Positions 38,366-47,020 of a stretch of DNA of 57,866 nucleotides are shown here, piece by piece. Numbering within the stretch: position 1 is the first letter of the stretch; every line of letters begins with the position of its first letter. The notes beneath the pieces are model-generated. The model was not told where the DNA came from. It searched no databases and saw nothing but the letters and a program-made list of their open reading frames with translations. Source of the DNA: Streptomyces sp. SolWspMP-5a-2 (GTDB taxonomy: Bacteria; Actinomycetota; Actinomycetes; Streptomycetales; Streptomycetaceae); the NCBI RefSeq assembly GCF_900091845.1, contig NZ_FMCI01000266.1:1-57866 (forward strand), written 5' to 3'. The position numbers and the translations under genes were made by a program.

Positions 38366-39061
38366 ATGTCCGGCATGACGTCAAGGGGCTCCGGCAAGCG
38401 GGTTCGCAAGGCACCGGCCGAACGGCGGGAGGAGATCGTCGCGGCCGCCGCGCTGGTGGGGCTGACCGAGGGGCTCGAGTGCGTCACCCTGCGGCGGGTC
38501 GCCGACGAGCTGGAGGTGCGGCCCGGACTCGTCGGCCACTACTTCCCGGCCGCCGACACCCTGGTCGCCGAGGCGTTCACCGCCGCCACCCTGCAGGAGC
38601 TGGACGCGCTGCTGCCGCCCGCGGGGAGTCGTCAGGACGGCGCCGCCGCCGACCCGGTGGCGGTCCTGCGCCGCTTCTTCGCCCTGACCGGCAGCGCCGA
38701 CTTCGACAACGTCAGCCGCCTCTGGCTCAACGCCCGCCATCTCTCGCGCTACCGCCCGGCGCTGCGCGAGCACGTCGTGGCGCAGGAACTGCTCTGGTGC
38801 CGCCGGATCGAGGAGATCATCACCGCCGGGACCGGCTCGGGCTCCCTCACCTGCGCCGACCCGTCGACGGCGGCGCTGCGCGTCCTGGTGGCGATCGACG
38901 GCGCGAGCGCCTACATCAACACCAGCGCCGACCGGCGGGGCGCGGTCCCCGGCCGCCTGGCCGCGGCCCTCGCGGAGGCGGAACTCGGCCTCGTGCCCGG
39001 CACCCTCGCGGCGGCGGAGGCGGAGGACCGCGCGGACGGACCGGGCGAGGCCGGGGACTGA
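38366..39061 (+). CDS. TetR family transcriptional regulator (BetI-like architecture)
   Basis: A 231-residue repressor. HTH: RREEIVAAAALVGLTEGLEC, then VTLRRVADELEVRPGLVGHYF, where the VRPGLVxHYF recognition helix is as in BetI/RutR-like proteins. The C-terminal half LRRFFALTGSADFDNVSRLW is the ligand domain. ATG 38366 is used; ATG 38375 would also fit. It lies beside two copies of an 18-bp operator and diverges from the permease-ADH-ALDH operon, which it presumably represses in the absence of an amine or aldehyde. Confidence 0.9.
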   Translation: MSGMTSRGSGKRVRKAPAERREEIVAAAALVGLTEGLECVTLRRVADELEVRPGLVGHYFPAADTLVAEAFTAATLQELDALLPPAGSRQDGAAADPVAVLRRFFALTGSADFDNVSRLWLNARHLSRYRPALREHVVAQELLWCRRIEEIITAGTGSGSLTCADPSTAALRVLVAIDGASAYINTSADRRGAVPGRLAAALAEAELGLVPGTLAAAEAEDRADGPGEAGD

Positions 39062-39161
39062 CCGGCCACGACGCCCGGGGGCACCTGCGCCGCTCCCGGA
39101 TCCCGGCGGACCCGGCGTGGTGTCCGCACCGACGGGCACCCGCCGGGCACCGCGGGTCCGG

Positions 39162-40201
39162 CTACGCCGACGCGCGGACGATCAGCTCGGGGGCGAAGAC
39201 CAGGGAGGTCGGGGCGGTGCGCGCGCCGCGGATGTGGTCGTCCAGGAGTCCGGCCATCGCGGACGCCATGTCCTCGACCGGCTGGCGGACCGTGGTCAGC
39301 GGCGGGCGGCAGCCGACGGCCGCGCTGGAGTCGTCGAAGCCGACGACCGCCACGTCCTCCGGGACCCGGCGGCCGTGCTCGGCGAGCACCTGGCAGACGC
39401 CCTGGGCCATCAGGTCGTTCCCGGCGAACACCCCGTCCAGGTCCGGGTGGCGGGCGAGCAGGCGGGTGATCGCCGTCCGGCCGCTCTCCAGGGTGAAGCC
39501 GCCCTCCGCGGTGGGGACCCGGGGTGGCCGCCGCGGGCCATCGCGGCGCGGAACCCGTCGAGGCGCTCGGCGCTCGCGGGCACCGCGAGCGGCCCCGAGA
39601 CGGTGGCGACCCGGCGGCGGCCGCCCGCCAGGAGGTGCTCGGCGGCGAGCCGCCCGCCGTCCCGGTGGGCGAGGTCGACGTAGCTGAGCGGCACGGGCCG
39701 GGCGGGGCGGGCGAACAGCACCGCGGGCACGGCGGCCTCCGCGAGCCGGGCGGGCAGCGGGTCGTCGGCGTGGGTGGAGACCACCAGCGCGCCGTCCGCG
39801 CTGCCCTGCCGGAGGTAGCGGACGACCTGTTCCCGGCTCTCCTCGGTCTCGGCGAACATCAGCACCGGGTGCATGGACCGCGGGCGCAGGAAGCCGACGA
39901 CGCCGCTGACCACCCGGCCGAAGAAGGGGTCGGCGAAGACCCGCGCGGTGAAGACGTCCTGGGTCTCCTCCGAGGCGTCGCCCGCCCCGGAGACGACCAG
40001 GGCGACCGTCTCGGTGCGCCGGGTCACCAGGGACCTGGCCGCCCGGTTGGGGGCGTAGCCGGTGCGGGCGATGGCCTGCCGGACGAGGTCCTGGATGGCG
40101 GGGTCGACGTTGCGGACGCCGTTGACGACCCGGGACACGGTGGCCCGGGAGACCCCCGCCTCCCGGGCGACGTCCTCCAGGGTCGGCGCCTGTCTGCTCA
40201 T
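39162..40201 (-). pseudogene. LacI family regulator interrupted by one-base frameshift
   Basis: N-terminal part (from ATG 40201): LacI HTH TLEDVAREAGVSRATVSRVV and most of the sugar-binding domain in one frame, to about 39525. C-terminal part (39431 down to 39162) continues in another frame as MFAGNDLMAQGVCQVL and GFDDSSAAVGCRPPLTTVRQ, the family's dimer/ligand region. One extra G in the run at 39521-39524 would restore HPRVPTAEGGFTLESGRT and a protein of about 346 residues. So this is either a recent inactivation or a homopolymer sequencing error. It adjoins the GH3 gene, and its likely operator lies just upstream at 40237-40246. Confidence 0.85.
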
Positions 40202-40236
40202 GACGGCACCCTAACGGGCGCTCCCGGCGCCGGTAT

Positions 40237-40246
40237 AGAGCGCTCT
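40237..40246. promoter_or_regulatory. AGAGCGCTCT palindrome, LacI-type operator (copy 1)
   Basis: Perfect 10-bp palindrome with central CG, 36 bp before the LacI start. Same core as the sites at 45721 and 54045. Confidence 0.7.
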
Positions 40247-40262
40247 CCCGGGAGCGGCCCGG

Positions 40263-42698
40263 CTACCCGGGCGGCAGGACGCGCACCTCGGCGCGGAGGG
40301 GAAGCTCCCCGGCGCAGCGGCCCGCGAGGACCGAGCACGCCCCCGGTTCGACGCGCCAGCCGTACCCCTCGCACCAGTGGCGCAGCGCCTCGGCCGGGAC
40401 GGTGACCGCGGCGGTGGCGGTCCGTCCCGGGTCCGCGCGGACGGCGGCGTACCCGGCGAGCCAGCGCACCGGGTACTCGACGTCGGCTCCGGGGCGGGCG
40501 AGGTAGACCTGCACGACCTCGCGGCCGGGTCGGCCGCCGGTGTTGCGCACCCGGACCCGGACCGTGAAGGGGGTACCCGCCGGGACGTCTCCGGGCGCGG
40601 TCAGCTCCTCGTACTCCCAGGTGGTGTAGCCGAGGCCGTGGCCGAACCAGTAGGCGGGGGCGCGGCCGTCGCGCAGCCAGCCCCGGTGGCCGACGTGGAG
40701 TCCCTCGTCGTAGCGGAGGCGGCCGTCGCGGGGGACGGTGTCGGTGACGGGGGCGTCGGTGAGGGCGGCCGGCCAGGTGGTGGGCAGCCGCCCGCCGGGT
40801 TCGTGGCGTCCGACGAGGACGTCCGCGACGCCCGCCCCGCCCTGCTGGCCGGGGAACCAGGCGAGCAGCACGGCCGCGACGTCGTCGCGCCAGGGCAGTT
40901 CGACCGGTCCCCCGCTGTTGACGACGGCGGCCGTGCGCGGGTTGGCGGCGGCCACCGCGCGGACCAGGGCGTCCTGCTGGGGGCCGAGGGCGAGGCAGGT
41001 GCGGTCGGCGCCCTCGGACTCGTCGTGCGCGGTGGTGCCGACGACGACCACGGCCGCGTCGGCGCGGGCCGCGGCGCGGGCGGCCTCCCGGATCGCCGCG
41101 GCGGGGTCGTCGGCGGGCGGCGCGGCGGTGACGACGACGGCGCGGCCGGTGTCCGGCGCGAGGGTCCTGCGGGTGACCAGGAGGGCGGGGCGGTCGGCTT
41201 CGAGGCGGGCGGTGACGGTGCGCACGGGCGGGTTGACGTGGACGACGGCGGGGTCGTCGGTGTGCCGCGGGGCGTCCTCGTCGAGGAGGGTGCGCCCGTC
41301 GAGCACGAGGGTCAGGCGGCCGAACCCGCCGATTCCGAGGGTCCACTCCCCCGTGACGGTCGGCCGCAGCAGGGCGCTGATCTCCACGGTGTGCGCGTCC
41401 GGTCCGCACGGCGGCTCCAACTGCCGTCCGGACAGCCGGTGTTCGGCGTGGAGTTCGGCTCCCGAGGGGTCCAGGACGCGCAGCAGGAGGCCGGGTGCGC
41501 CGGTGCGCGGGTCGGCGCACAGGCCGGGGGCGAGCGGCGGTGGGGGTCCGGCCGGGGCGGGGCCGGGGGCGTGCACGATCCGGGCCCGTCCGGCGAGGGC
41601 GGCCCGCAGCCCGTCGAGGACGGAGACCTCCTCGTGCGGGAAGACCGCCGAACTGCCGCCGCCCGCGGTGCGGGTGGCGGCGGCGTGGGCGCCGATCACC
41701 GCGACGGTGCCGAGCCGGTCGGGGTCGAGGGGCAGCAGGCCCCGGTCGGCGAGCAGGACCGCCCCGGCGGCGGCCGCTCTGCGCAGCAACTCTCCCTCGT
41801 CAGAACGGTGTTGGAGTGCGGTGGTGGTGGGGCGCGGGCCGAGGGCGCCGGTCCACCCGGCGAGCCGGAGCAGGCGGCGCACCTTGTCGTCGACGGCCTC
41901 CGGCGGCACCTCCCCCGCCGCCACCGCCCGCGCCAGGGCGGCGCCCCAGACCTCGGAGGGCCCCGGCATGACGAGGTCGAGTCCGGCCCGCGCGGTGTCC
42001 GCCGTGCTGGTGACCGCGCCCCAGTCGGACACCACGACACCGGTGAAGCCCCACTCCCCCTTCAGCGGCTCGGTGAGCAGTGGACTCGCCGCCATGGAGG
42101 CGCCGTTGACGCCGTTGTAGGCGGCCATGACCACCCGGACCCCGGCGGCGACCGCGGCCTCGAAGGGGGCGAGGTAGACCTCCCGCAGGGCGCGCGCGCC
42201 GACCCGCACGTCCACGGTGAGCCGGTCGGTCTCGGAGTCGTTGGCCACGTAGTGCTTGGCGGTGGCCGCGATCCCGTGCGCCTGGACGCCCCGGATCAGC
42301 GCGGCGCCGATCCGGCCGGTGAGCAGCGGGTCCTCCGAGAAGCACTCGAAGTGGCGCCCGGCGAGCGGGCTGCGGTGCAGGTTGAGGGCGGGGGCGAGGA
42401 GCACGTCGACGCCCTTGCGGCGGGCCTCGGCGGCGAGCAGCCCGCCGAGTTCGGCGACCAGGTCCTCGTCCCAGGTGGCGGCGAGCGCGGAGGGCGACGG
42501 CAGCAGCGCCGAGGTGTCCCGCTCGTCCCACGACTCGCCGCGCACTCCCGCCGGGCCGTCCGACATCACCACCTCCCGCAGCCCGATCGCCGGTTCGGCC
42601 CGGGTGCGCCAGGTGCTCGCCCCGGTGAGCAGCGCCGCGCGGGCCTCGGGCGTGAGCTTGTCCAGCAGCCGTTCGCGTTCGTCGTCGGTCGTCGCCAC
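40263..42698 (-). CDS. GH3 family beta-glucosidase
   Basis: An 811-residue intracellular beta-glucosidase. The N-terminal barrel shows LREVVMSDGPAGVRG, KHYVANDSE and the nucleophile VVVSDWGAVTST; the insertion near 380-510 resembles a PA14 sugar-binding domain (TVTGEWTLGIGGFGRLTLVL); the C-terminal fibronectin-III-like domain ends the protein. No signal peptide. GTG 42698 is chosen because GAGAGGA lies upstream and it avoids overlapping the previous gene; an in-frame ATG at 42833 would overlap it by 110 bp. It likely finishes hydrolysis of imported glucan oligomers. The broken LacI gene lies downstream. Confidence 0.9.
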   Translation of the reverse strand: MATTDDERERLLDKLTPEARAALLTGASTWRTRAEPAIGLREVVMSDGPAGVRGESWDERDTSALLPSPSALAATWDEDLVAELGGLLAAEARRKGVDVLLAPALNLHRSPLAGRHFECFSEDPLLTGRIGAALIRGVQAHGIAATAKHYVANDSETDRLTVDVRVGARALREVYLAPFEAAVAAGVRVVMAAYNGVNGASMAASPLLTEPLKGEWGFTGVVVSDWGAVTSTADTARAGLDLVMPGPSEVWGAALARAVAAGEVPPEAVDDKVRRLLRLAGWTGALGPRPTTTALQHRSDEGELLRRAAAAGAVLLADRGLLPLDPDRLGTVAVIGAHAAATRTAGGGSSAVFPHEEVSVLDGLRAALAGRARIVHAPGPAPAGPPPPLAPGLCADPRTGAPGLLLRVLDPSGAELHAEHRLSGRQLEPPCGPDAHTVEISALLRPTVTGEWTLGIGGFGRLTLVLDGRTLLDEDAPRHTDDPAVVHVNPPVRTVTARLEADRPALLVTRRTLAPDTGRAVVVTAAPPADDPAAAIREAARAAARADAAVVVVGTTAHDESEGADRTCLALGPQQDALVRAVAAANPRTAAVVNSGGPVELPWRDDVAAVLLAWFPGQQGGAGVADVLVGRHEPGGRLPTTWPAALTDAPVTDTVPRDGRLRYDEGLHVGHRGWLRDGRAPAYWFGHGLGYTTWEYEELTAPGDVPAGTPFTVRVRVRNTGGRPGREVVQVYLARPGADVEYPVRWLAGYAAVRADPGRTATAAVTVPAEALRHWCEGYGWRVEPGACSVLAGRCAGELPLRAEVRVLPPG

Positions 42699-42723
42699 GC
42701 CCGCCGTCCTCTCCCGCTCGTCC

Positions 42724-44472
42724 TCAGTTGTAGACGCCGAACTCGTAGAGGGAGTAGCCCCATCCGGTGCCGCGCTGGGTGCCCAGGATCCGTACGTAGC
42801 TGCCGGTTCCGGTGACGTCGAGGTCGTCGACACCGCCGTCCCCGTCGGTCACCGCGCGGACGGTCTGCCAGTTCTGCCCGTCGTCGCTCGTCTGGACGCT
42901 GTACGCCTTCGCGTAGGAGGTCTCCCAGACCAGTTGGACGTGCCGGAACGAGGTGCGGGCGCCGAGGTCGACCCGCAGCCACTGCGGATCGCTCCAGTCG
43001 CTGGCCCACCGGGTGTTCTGGTCGCCGTCGACGGCGCCCGCCGGGGTGCACGGGCAGTCGCCGCCGCCGGTCTGCCAGGAGGACGCCGTCGCGGGCTTGC
43101 CGAGGGCGACGTTGGTGCCGCCGACGGCGGGCGGCACGACCCGGATCGAGCGGGTCTCGACACCGACGTTGCCCTTGCCGTCGTGCGCCTTGACGTAGAT
43201 CTTCCAGACGCCGGGGCGGCCCGGGGCGGTGACCCGCAGGCGTCCGCCGCCGAGGTCGGTGGCGGGCAGCGTGACGAGCTGCTTGCTCTGGTCGACGTAG
43301 TTGCTGTTGGCGAGGACCTCGTAGGAGACCGGGTCGCCGTCCGGGTCGGTGGCCCGCACGGCGAGGGTGAGGTCGCGGCCGGCCGGGACCCGGGCGGCGT
43401 CGCCCTCGACGCTCAGGTCGGTGATGACCGGCGGGGTGTTGTCGCGGGAGGTGTCGGCGCCGTACGCCTTCTTCACCGCGTAGTAGGACAGGCGCCGTTC
43501 GCCCGCGGGCAGCAGGTTGAACCAGATGCCGCCGAAGTCGTACTCGGTGCCGTAGTGGAACATCGTCGCGCCGAGGGCGACCCCGCGGTGGCCGGTGACG
43601 CAGTTCCACGCCCGGGTGTAGCCGGCCGCCTTGTCCTGGTCGCGGGGTTCGGCCGGGACGCCGTTGGCGTCGTCGGGTACCTCCCACTCCCCCGCCGGGC
43701 CGGTCTCGGTGACGATGTACGGCTTGGTGTAACCGCCCTGCTGCCAGGTGGACTTGATGTCGCAGACCGCGTTGTAGGAGTTGACGGCGTACAGGTCGAG
43801 GTCGGGGGCGTTGCGCCGGTAGTAGGGCCAGGCCCCGGTCCACGCGTCGGTGGAGGTGACCGGGTGGTCGGGGTCGATGCCGTGGATCTTCTTCGCGACG
43901 TCGTTGACGAACGTGGTGTACGCGTCGCGCTGGCGCTCCAGCTCGTCGCCGCCGTAGCAGTTCTGGAGGCCGAGCACGGACTCGTTGCCCACGTTCCACA
44001 TCAGGACGCCCGGGTTGTCCTTGTAGGCGCGCACCCACTTGGGGAACTCGTCGAGCATCTGGTTCTTGTAGGCGGTGTCCGTCAGGTAGTTGACGCAGCC
44101 GCCGCTGCCGGGGCCGCCGCCCGGCTGGAGCCAGAACCCGGCGATGACCTTGATGCCGTGCGCGGCGGCCGAGTCGAGCAGCGGCTTGCTGCTCGCGTCG
44201 GTGCCCCAGGTGCGGATGGTGTTGACGCCCATCGAGCGCACGTCGGGCAGGTAGCGGTCGGCGTCGGCGACGGACGGCCCCCACGTGAGGCCCTTGATCT
44301 GGTAGGGGCTGCCGTCCACGGTGAGCTGCCAGTTGCCCTGGGAGCCGGTCACCTTGACGACGCTGCCCGCGGCGTGCGCCTGCTGGGCGGGGAGGGTGAG
44401 GGCACCGGCCGCGAGGAGGCACGCGGTGAGGGGTGCCGCGATGCGGCGGGCGGGCGTGCGGGGTCGGATCAT
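42724..44472 (-). CDS. Secreted multidomain glycoside hydrolase with discoidin (F5/8C-type) module
   Basis: A 582-residue exported enzyme. Signal peptide 1-34 (RIAAPLTACLLAAGALTLPA, AHA cut site). A TIM-barrel catalytic domain follows with GVNTIRTWG, MWNVGNESVLG (probable acid/base Glu) and IVTETGPAGEW (probable nucleophile Glu), a GH2/GH5-clan layout reminiscent of GH72-type glucanosyltransferases. Then an Ig/cadherin-like domain near 360-440 and a C-terminal F5/8-type C module (ALGKPATASSWQ, then AVDGDQNTRWASDW). I cannot assign a CAZy family with confidence. Located between GH3 and DUF1996 genes behind a shared operator, so likely a beta-glucan enzyme. Confidence 0.82.
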   Translation of the reverse strand: MIRPRTPARRIAAPLTACLLAAGALTLPAQQAHAAGSVVKVTGSQGNWQLTVDGSPYQIKGLTWGPSVADADRYLPDVRSMGVNTIRTWGTDASSKPLLDSAAAHGIKVIAGFWLQPGGGPGSGGCVNYLTDTAYKNQMLDEFPKWVRAYKDNPGVLMWNVGNESVLGLQNCYGGDELERQRDAYTTFVNDVAKKIHGIDPDHPVTSTDAWTGAWPYYRRNAPDLDLYAVNSYNAVCDIKSTWQQGGYTKPYIVTETGPAGEWEVPDDANGVPAEPRDQDKAAGYTRAWNCVTGHRGVALGATMFHYGTEYDFGGIWFNLLPAGERRLSYYAVKKAYGADTSRDNTPPVITDLSVEGDAARVPAGRDLTLAVRATDPDGDPVSYEVLANSNYVDQSKQLVTLPATDLGGGRLRVTAPGRPGVWKIYVKAHDGKGNVGVETRSIRVVPPAVGGTNVALGKPATASSWQTGGGDCPCTPAGAVDGDQNTRWASDWSDPQWLRVDLGARTSFRHVQLVWETSYAKAYSVQTSDDGQNWQTVRAVTDGDGGVDDLDVTGTGSYVRILGTQRGTGWGYSLYEFGVYN

Positions 44473-44540
44473 GGTCTGTCTCCGGTGGGGGGAGGGGGCC
44501 CGGCCGGGGCGGGGGCGTGCCCGGCCGGGCCCGGTACGGG

Positions 44541-45632
44541 TCAGGGCAGTTCGTACTTCTCGTTGAGGGCCGCGCCCGCCTCGGGGTGCGTCTGGTCGTA
44601 GCCGCGCGCGTCGCACTGGAGGCCGCCGACGATGCAGTGGTCGACGAGGGCCTTGAGGGTGGCGTCGTCCCAGGCGTTGAAGAAGTCGTAGTGGAACGAC
44701 CAGCTCGGCCCGCTGGACAGCTTCACCTGGGAGAGGTCGCCGTTGACCGGGAACGCCATCTTGAACTCGATCATCGGCAGCGCGACCGGGTGGTCGGCCG
44801 GGCACATGTTGTCGTTCGTGCCGGGCTTGACGACCGTGTAGGCCATGTGGCTCTTGTGGTCAGGCGAGTCGAGGTTGACGCCGTCCCAGCAACTGGGCGC
44901 CTGCATGCGGATGTTGACCTGCACGTCGGCGCGGCTCGGGCAGTTGGCCGGGAACTCGACGTTGAAGAAGCTGTCGCCGCACTCCCAGCCCTCGACGAAC
45001 CCGGGGTGGGCGCGGAACTCCTGCGCGGTCTGGGTCGGGCTGCCCACCACGTACCTGAGCCCCTTCGGGAAGGGCCGCACGCTGGTGTAGTCGGTGACGC
45101 CCGCCTTGTAGTAGATGGTCTGCGGCCCGACCGGCAGCACCGGCTTGTCGCCCTTGAGCATGGTGGGCATCCAGTAGCCGGACTTGTCGCCCGGCGCCTT
45201 GCAGGTGGTGGTGCCCGCCGACAGCGAGGCGGTGGTGCTGGCCGCGGCGGTGGTGGTGTTGCCCATGAAGGTGTGGTCGTGGGACTTGCCGGCCTGGCCC
45301 GGGTAGACGATCGGATCGTCCGGCCGGGTGTGGCTGACCGCGCAGTTGGCCTGGAACTCGTGGAAGTAGCGGTGCGGCGGGTCCGCGGCGGGCGCGGCGG
45401 CGCCGTCGACCCGGGTGGCGGCGGGGATGTAGCCGTCGCCGTCCGCGTCCTCGGCGGACGTCCGGGTGGAGGCGGCCATGCGGTGGCCGGAGTGGGCGGC
45501 GGCGGGAGCGCTCAGAGCCGCGTCCGCGCGCGGGGTCGCGGCGCTCATGGCGACGCCGCTCAGTCCGAGCGAGGTCAGCAGCAGCGCTCCGGTGATCAGC
45601 GTTCCTGAGAGGATCTTCGATCTCCCTGGCAT
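44541..45632 (-). CDS. Secreted DUF1996 domain protein
   Basis: A 363-residue exported protein of a domain family found in fungi and actinobacteria whose function is not established. Signal peptide about 1-38; mature part has the family landmarks FQANCAVSHTRPDDPIVYPG, HDHTFMGNTTT, SGYWMPTML and the CPSRADVQVNIRMQAPSCWD region, with several conserved Cys likely forming disulfides, plus His residues (SHDHTF, DHKSHMAY) that could bind a metal. ATG 45632 has AGGAGG upstream. First gene of the glycosidase operon, with a LacI-type operator at 45721-45738, implying a role in polysaccharide use. Confidence 0.9.
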   Translation of the reverse strand: MPGRSKILSGTLITGALLLTSLGLSGVAMSAATPRADAALSAPAAAHSGHRMAASTRTSAEDADGDGYIPAATRVDGAAAPAADPPHRYFHEFQANCAVSHTRPDDPIVYPGQAGKSHDHTFMGNTTTAAASTTASLSAGTTTCKAPGDKSGYWMPTMLKGDKPVLPVGPQTIYYKAGVTDYTSVRPFPKGLRYVVGSPTQTAQEFRAHPGFVEGWECGDSFFNVEFPANCPSRADVQVNIRMQAPSCWDGVNLDSPDHKSHMAYTVVKPGTNDNMCPADHPVALPMIEFKMAFPVNGDLSQVKLSSGPSWSFHYDFFNAWDDATLKALVDHCIVGGLQCDARGYDQTHPEAGAALNEKYELP

Positions 45633-45720
45633 GGAGACCTCCTGAACACGTCGAGGGGAGACGGTGGGGGGCGGGTCGGCGAACTCGGCGGAGCGGACCG
45701 GCCGTTGCCGGGGAACACTC

Positions 45721-45738
45721 CGGGAGAGCGCTCTCCCG
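45721..45738. promoter_or_regulatory. CGGGAGAGCGCTCTCCCG palindrome, LacI-type operator (copy 2)
   Basis: Perfect 18-bp palindrome upstream of the DUF1996 operon, placed just downstream of the candidate promoter at 45745-45773, so bound repressor would block transcription. Confidence 0.8.
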
Positions 45739-45744
45739 GATCGG

Positions 45745-45773
45745 AGTGTTGAGCCAGTGACGAACGGTGTCAA
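45745..45773 (-). promoter_or_regulatory. Candidate promoter of DUF1996 operon
   Basis: On the minus strand, a consensus -35 TTGACA (45768-45773) with a 17-bp spacer to AACACT (45745-45750) as a weak -10. Upstream of the LacI-type operator. Confidence 0.5.
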
Positions 45774-45844
45774 GGGATCGCGCGGAAGGATCAGCGGCCG
45801 CCCGCGCCGCCGGACGCCCCTCCTGGCCCGGTTAGCCTGAGCGG

Positions 45845-46660
45845 ATGCGCGTGCCCCAGCCCACCGCGCGGAGCGCGCGCAAGGCCGCCTCCGCCGCCAC
45901 CCGGAACCTGCCCTCGCTCGCCGCGGGCGAGGTCGACGTGCCGTTCGTCATCAAGGGCTACGAGGAGGTCGTGGCCCGCGACACGCGCTGGAACGAGCAC
46001 TCGCACCCGTGGCACGAGCTGCTCTGGAACGAACACGGCGCCTCCACCGCCGTGGTGGGCTCCGACGTCTGGTGCATCACACCGACGCTCGGTCTGTGGA
46101 TGCCCGCCGGGCAGCTGCACTCCGCCTCCGCGGTGGCCGGCACCAGCTTCCGCGCCCACTTCTTCCGCTACGGCACCACCTCCGCGCTGCCCGGCACCCC
46201 GGTGAGCGTGGAGATCACCCCGCTGCTGCGGCTGCTCCTGGAGCGGCTCGGCGAGCCGGGCCTGACGGACGGTTCGCGGGCGGTGACCGAGGCGATGGTC
46301 CTCGACGTGGTGCGGCCCTCGCCCCGGGCGCTGCTCGTGCATCTGCCCACCTCGGAGCTGCTGCGCCCGATCGTCGAGGCGGTCCGCGCCGACCCGGGCG
46401 ACCAGCGGACGCTGACCGGCTGGGCGGCGGCGCTCGGCCGCAGCCCGCGCACGGTGACCCGCGCGTTCCAGGCGGAGACCGGCACCAGCTTCGCCCGCTG
46501 GGTGGCCGCGGTGCGCGCCCAGCACGCGGTGCGGCTGCTGGCCCAGGGGTTCGAGGTCGACGTGGTGGCGGACGTGGTGGGCTACCGCTCGGCGAGCGCG
46601 TTCGGCGCGGCCTTCCGGCGGACCACCGGCATGACGCCCGGCATGTTCCGGGCCCGCTGA
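45845..46660 (+). CDS. AraC family transcriptional regulator with cupin domain
   Basis: A 271-residue regulator: N-terminal cupin (WNEHSHPWHELLWNEHG) and C-terminal double HTH (LTGWAAALGRSPRTVTRAFQ, then VVADVVGYRSASAFGAAFRR with TTGMTPGMFR ending). Start at ATG 45845, divergent from the DUF1996 operon. It precedes the siderophore-uptake operon by 360 bp in the same direction, so it could activate either neighbour; many such AraC proteins bind siderophores and activate uptake genes. Not decidable from sequence. Confidence 0.9.
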   Translation: MRVPQPTARSARKAASAATRNLPSLAAGEVDVPFVIKGYEEVVARDTRWNEHSHPWHELLWNEHGASTAVVGSDVWCITPTLGLWMPAGQLHSASAVAGTSFRAHFFRYGTTSALPGTPVSVEITPLLRLLLERLGEPGLTDGSRAVTEAMVLDVVRPSPRALLVHLPTSELLRPIVEAVRADPGDQRTLTGWAAALGRSPRTVTRAFQAETGTSFARWVAAVRAQHAVRLLAQGFEVDVVADVVGYRSASAFGAAFRRTTGMTPGMFRAR

Positions 46661-46726
46661 CACCCGGTACGGTCCGGGCCCACCGGGGCGCGACGCATTC
46701 CGGGCCCGTCGGCACCCGGCCGACGC

Positions 46727-46809
46727 GGATCGGCGCCCGGCCGTCCCGGATCGGCGTCCAGCCATCCCGGATCGGCGCCGGCCGTCCCGGATCGGCACTC
46801 GGCCGTCCC
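46727..46809. repeat. 21-bp degenerate tandem repeat, four copies
   Basis: Units starting GGATCGGC and ending CCGTCCC or CCATCCC at 46727-46747, 46748-46768, 46769-46788 (20 bp) and 46789-46809, with a degenerate fifth copy after. The motif is about 90-170 bp upstream of the iron box. Confidence 0.8.
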
Positions 46810-46900
46810 GGAGGGGCGTCCGGCGGGCCCGGCTGTCCCGATCGCTACACGGGCTGTCGAAAAGGCTCGATTGATGCGGACCGCCACGCTCCTTAAGCTA

Positions 46901-46919
46901 CGCAGGCAAGGCTTACCTA
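46901..46919. promoter_or_regulatory. Iron-box-like site (DmdR/IdeR type) upstream of siderophore uptake operon
   Basis: GCAGGCAAGGCTTACCTAA matches 14 of 19 positions of TTAGGTTAGGCTCACCTAA. Located about 100 bp before the binding-protein gene; predicts repression in iron-replete cells. Confidence 0.7.
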
Positions 46920-47020
46920 AGTTGCTCTCCGCACCTCCGGTGTCCCCCTCCCACGCCCAGCGATCCGCCCTGTGGACCCGCGAGCCGGACACCCCCGAAC
47001 CGAAAGTGGAATACGGGTCC

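Larger units (their letters stand above)
46661..47020. other. Promoter region of siderophore-uptake operon with repeats
   Basis: 360-bp gap holding a 21-bp tandem repeat block (46727-46809) and an iron-box-like site (46901-46919). No gene is supported; frames crossing it on the minus strand merely read the repeat as heptads. Confidence 0.6.

Noticed and set aside
45791..46798. Minus-strand frame with Arg/Ser/Gly heptad repeats
   Set aside because: The heptads arise from the 21-bp non-coding tandem repeat read in phase; the rest is antisense to the AraC gene.
46727..46809. Possible CRISPR array
   Set aside because: Units are contiguous and degenerate with no unique spacers; ordinary tandem repeat.
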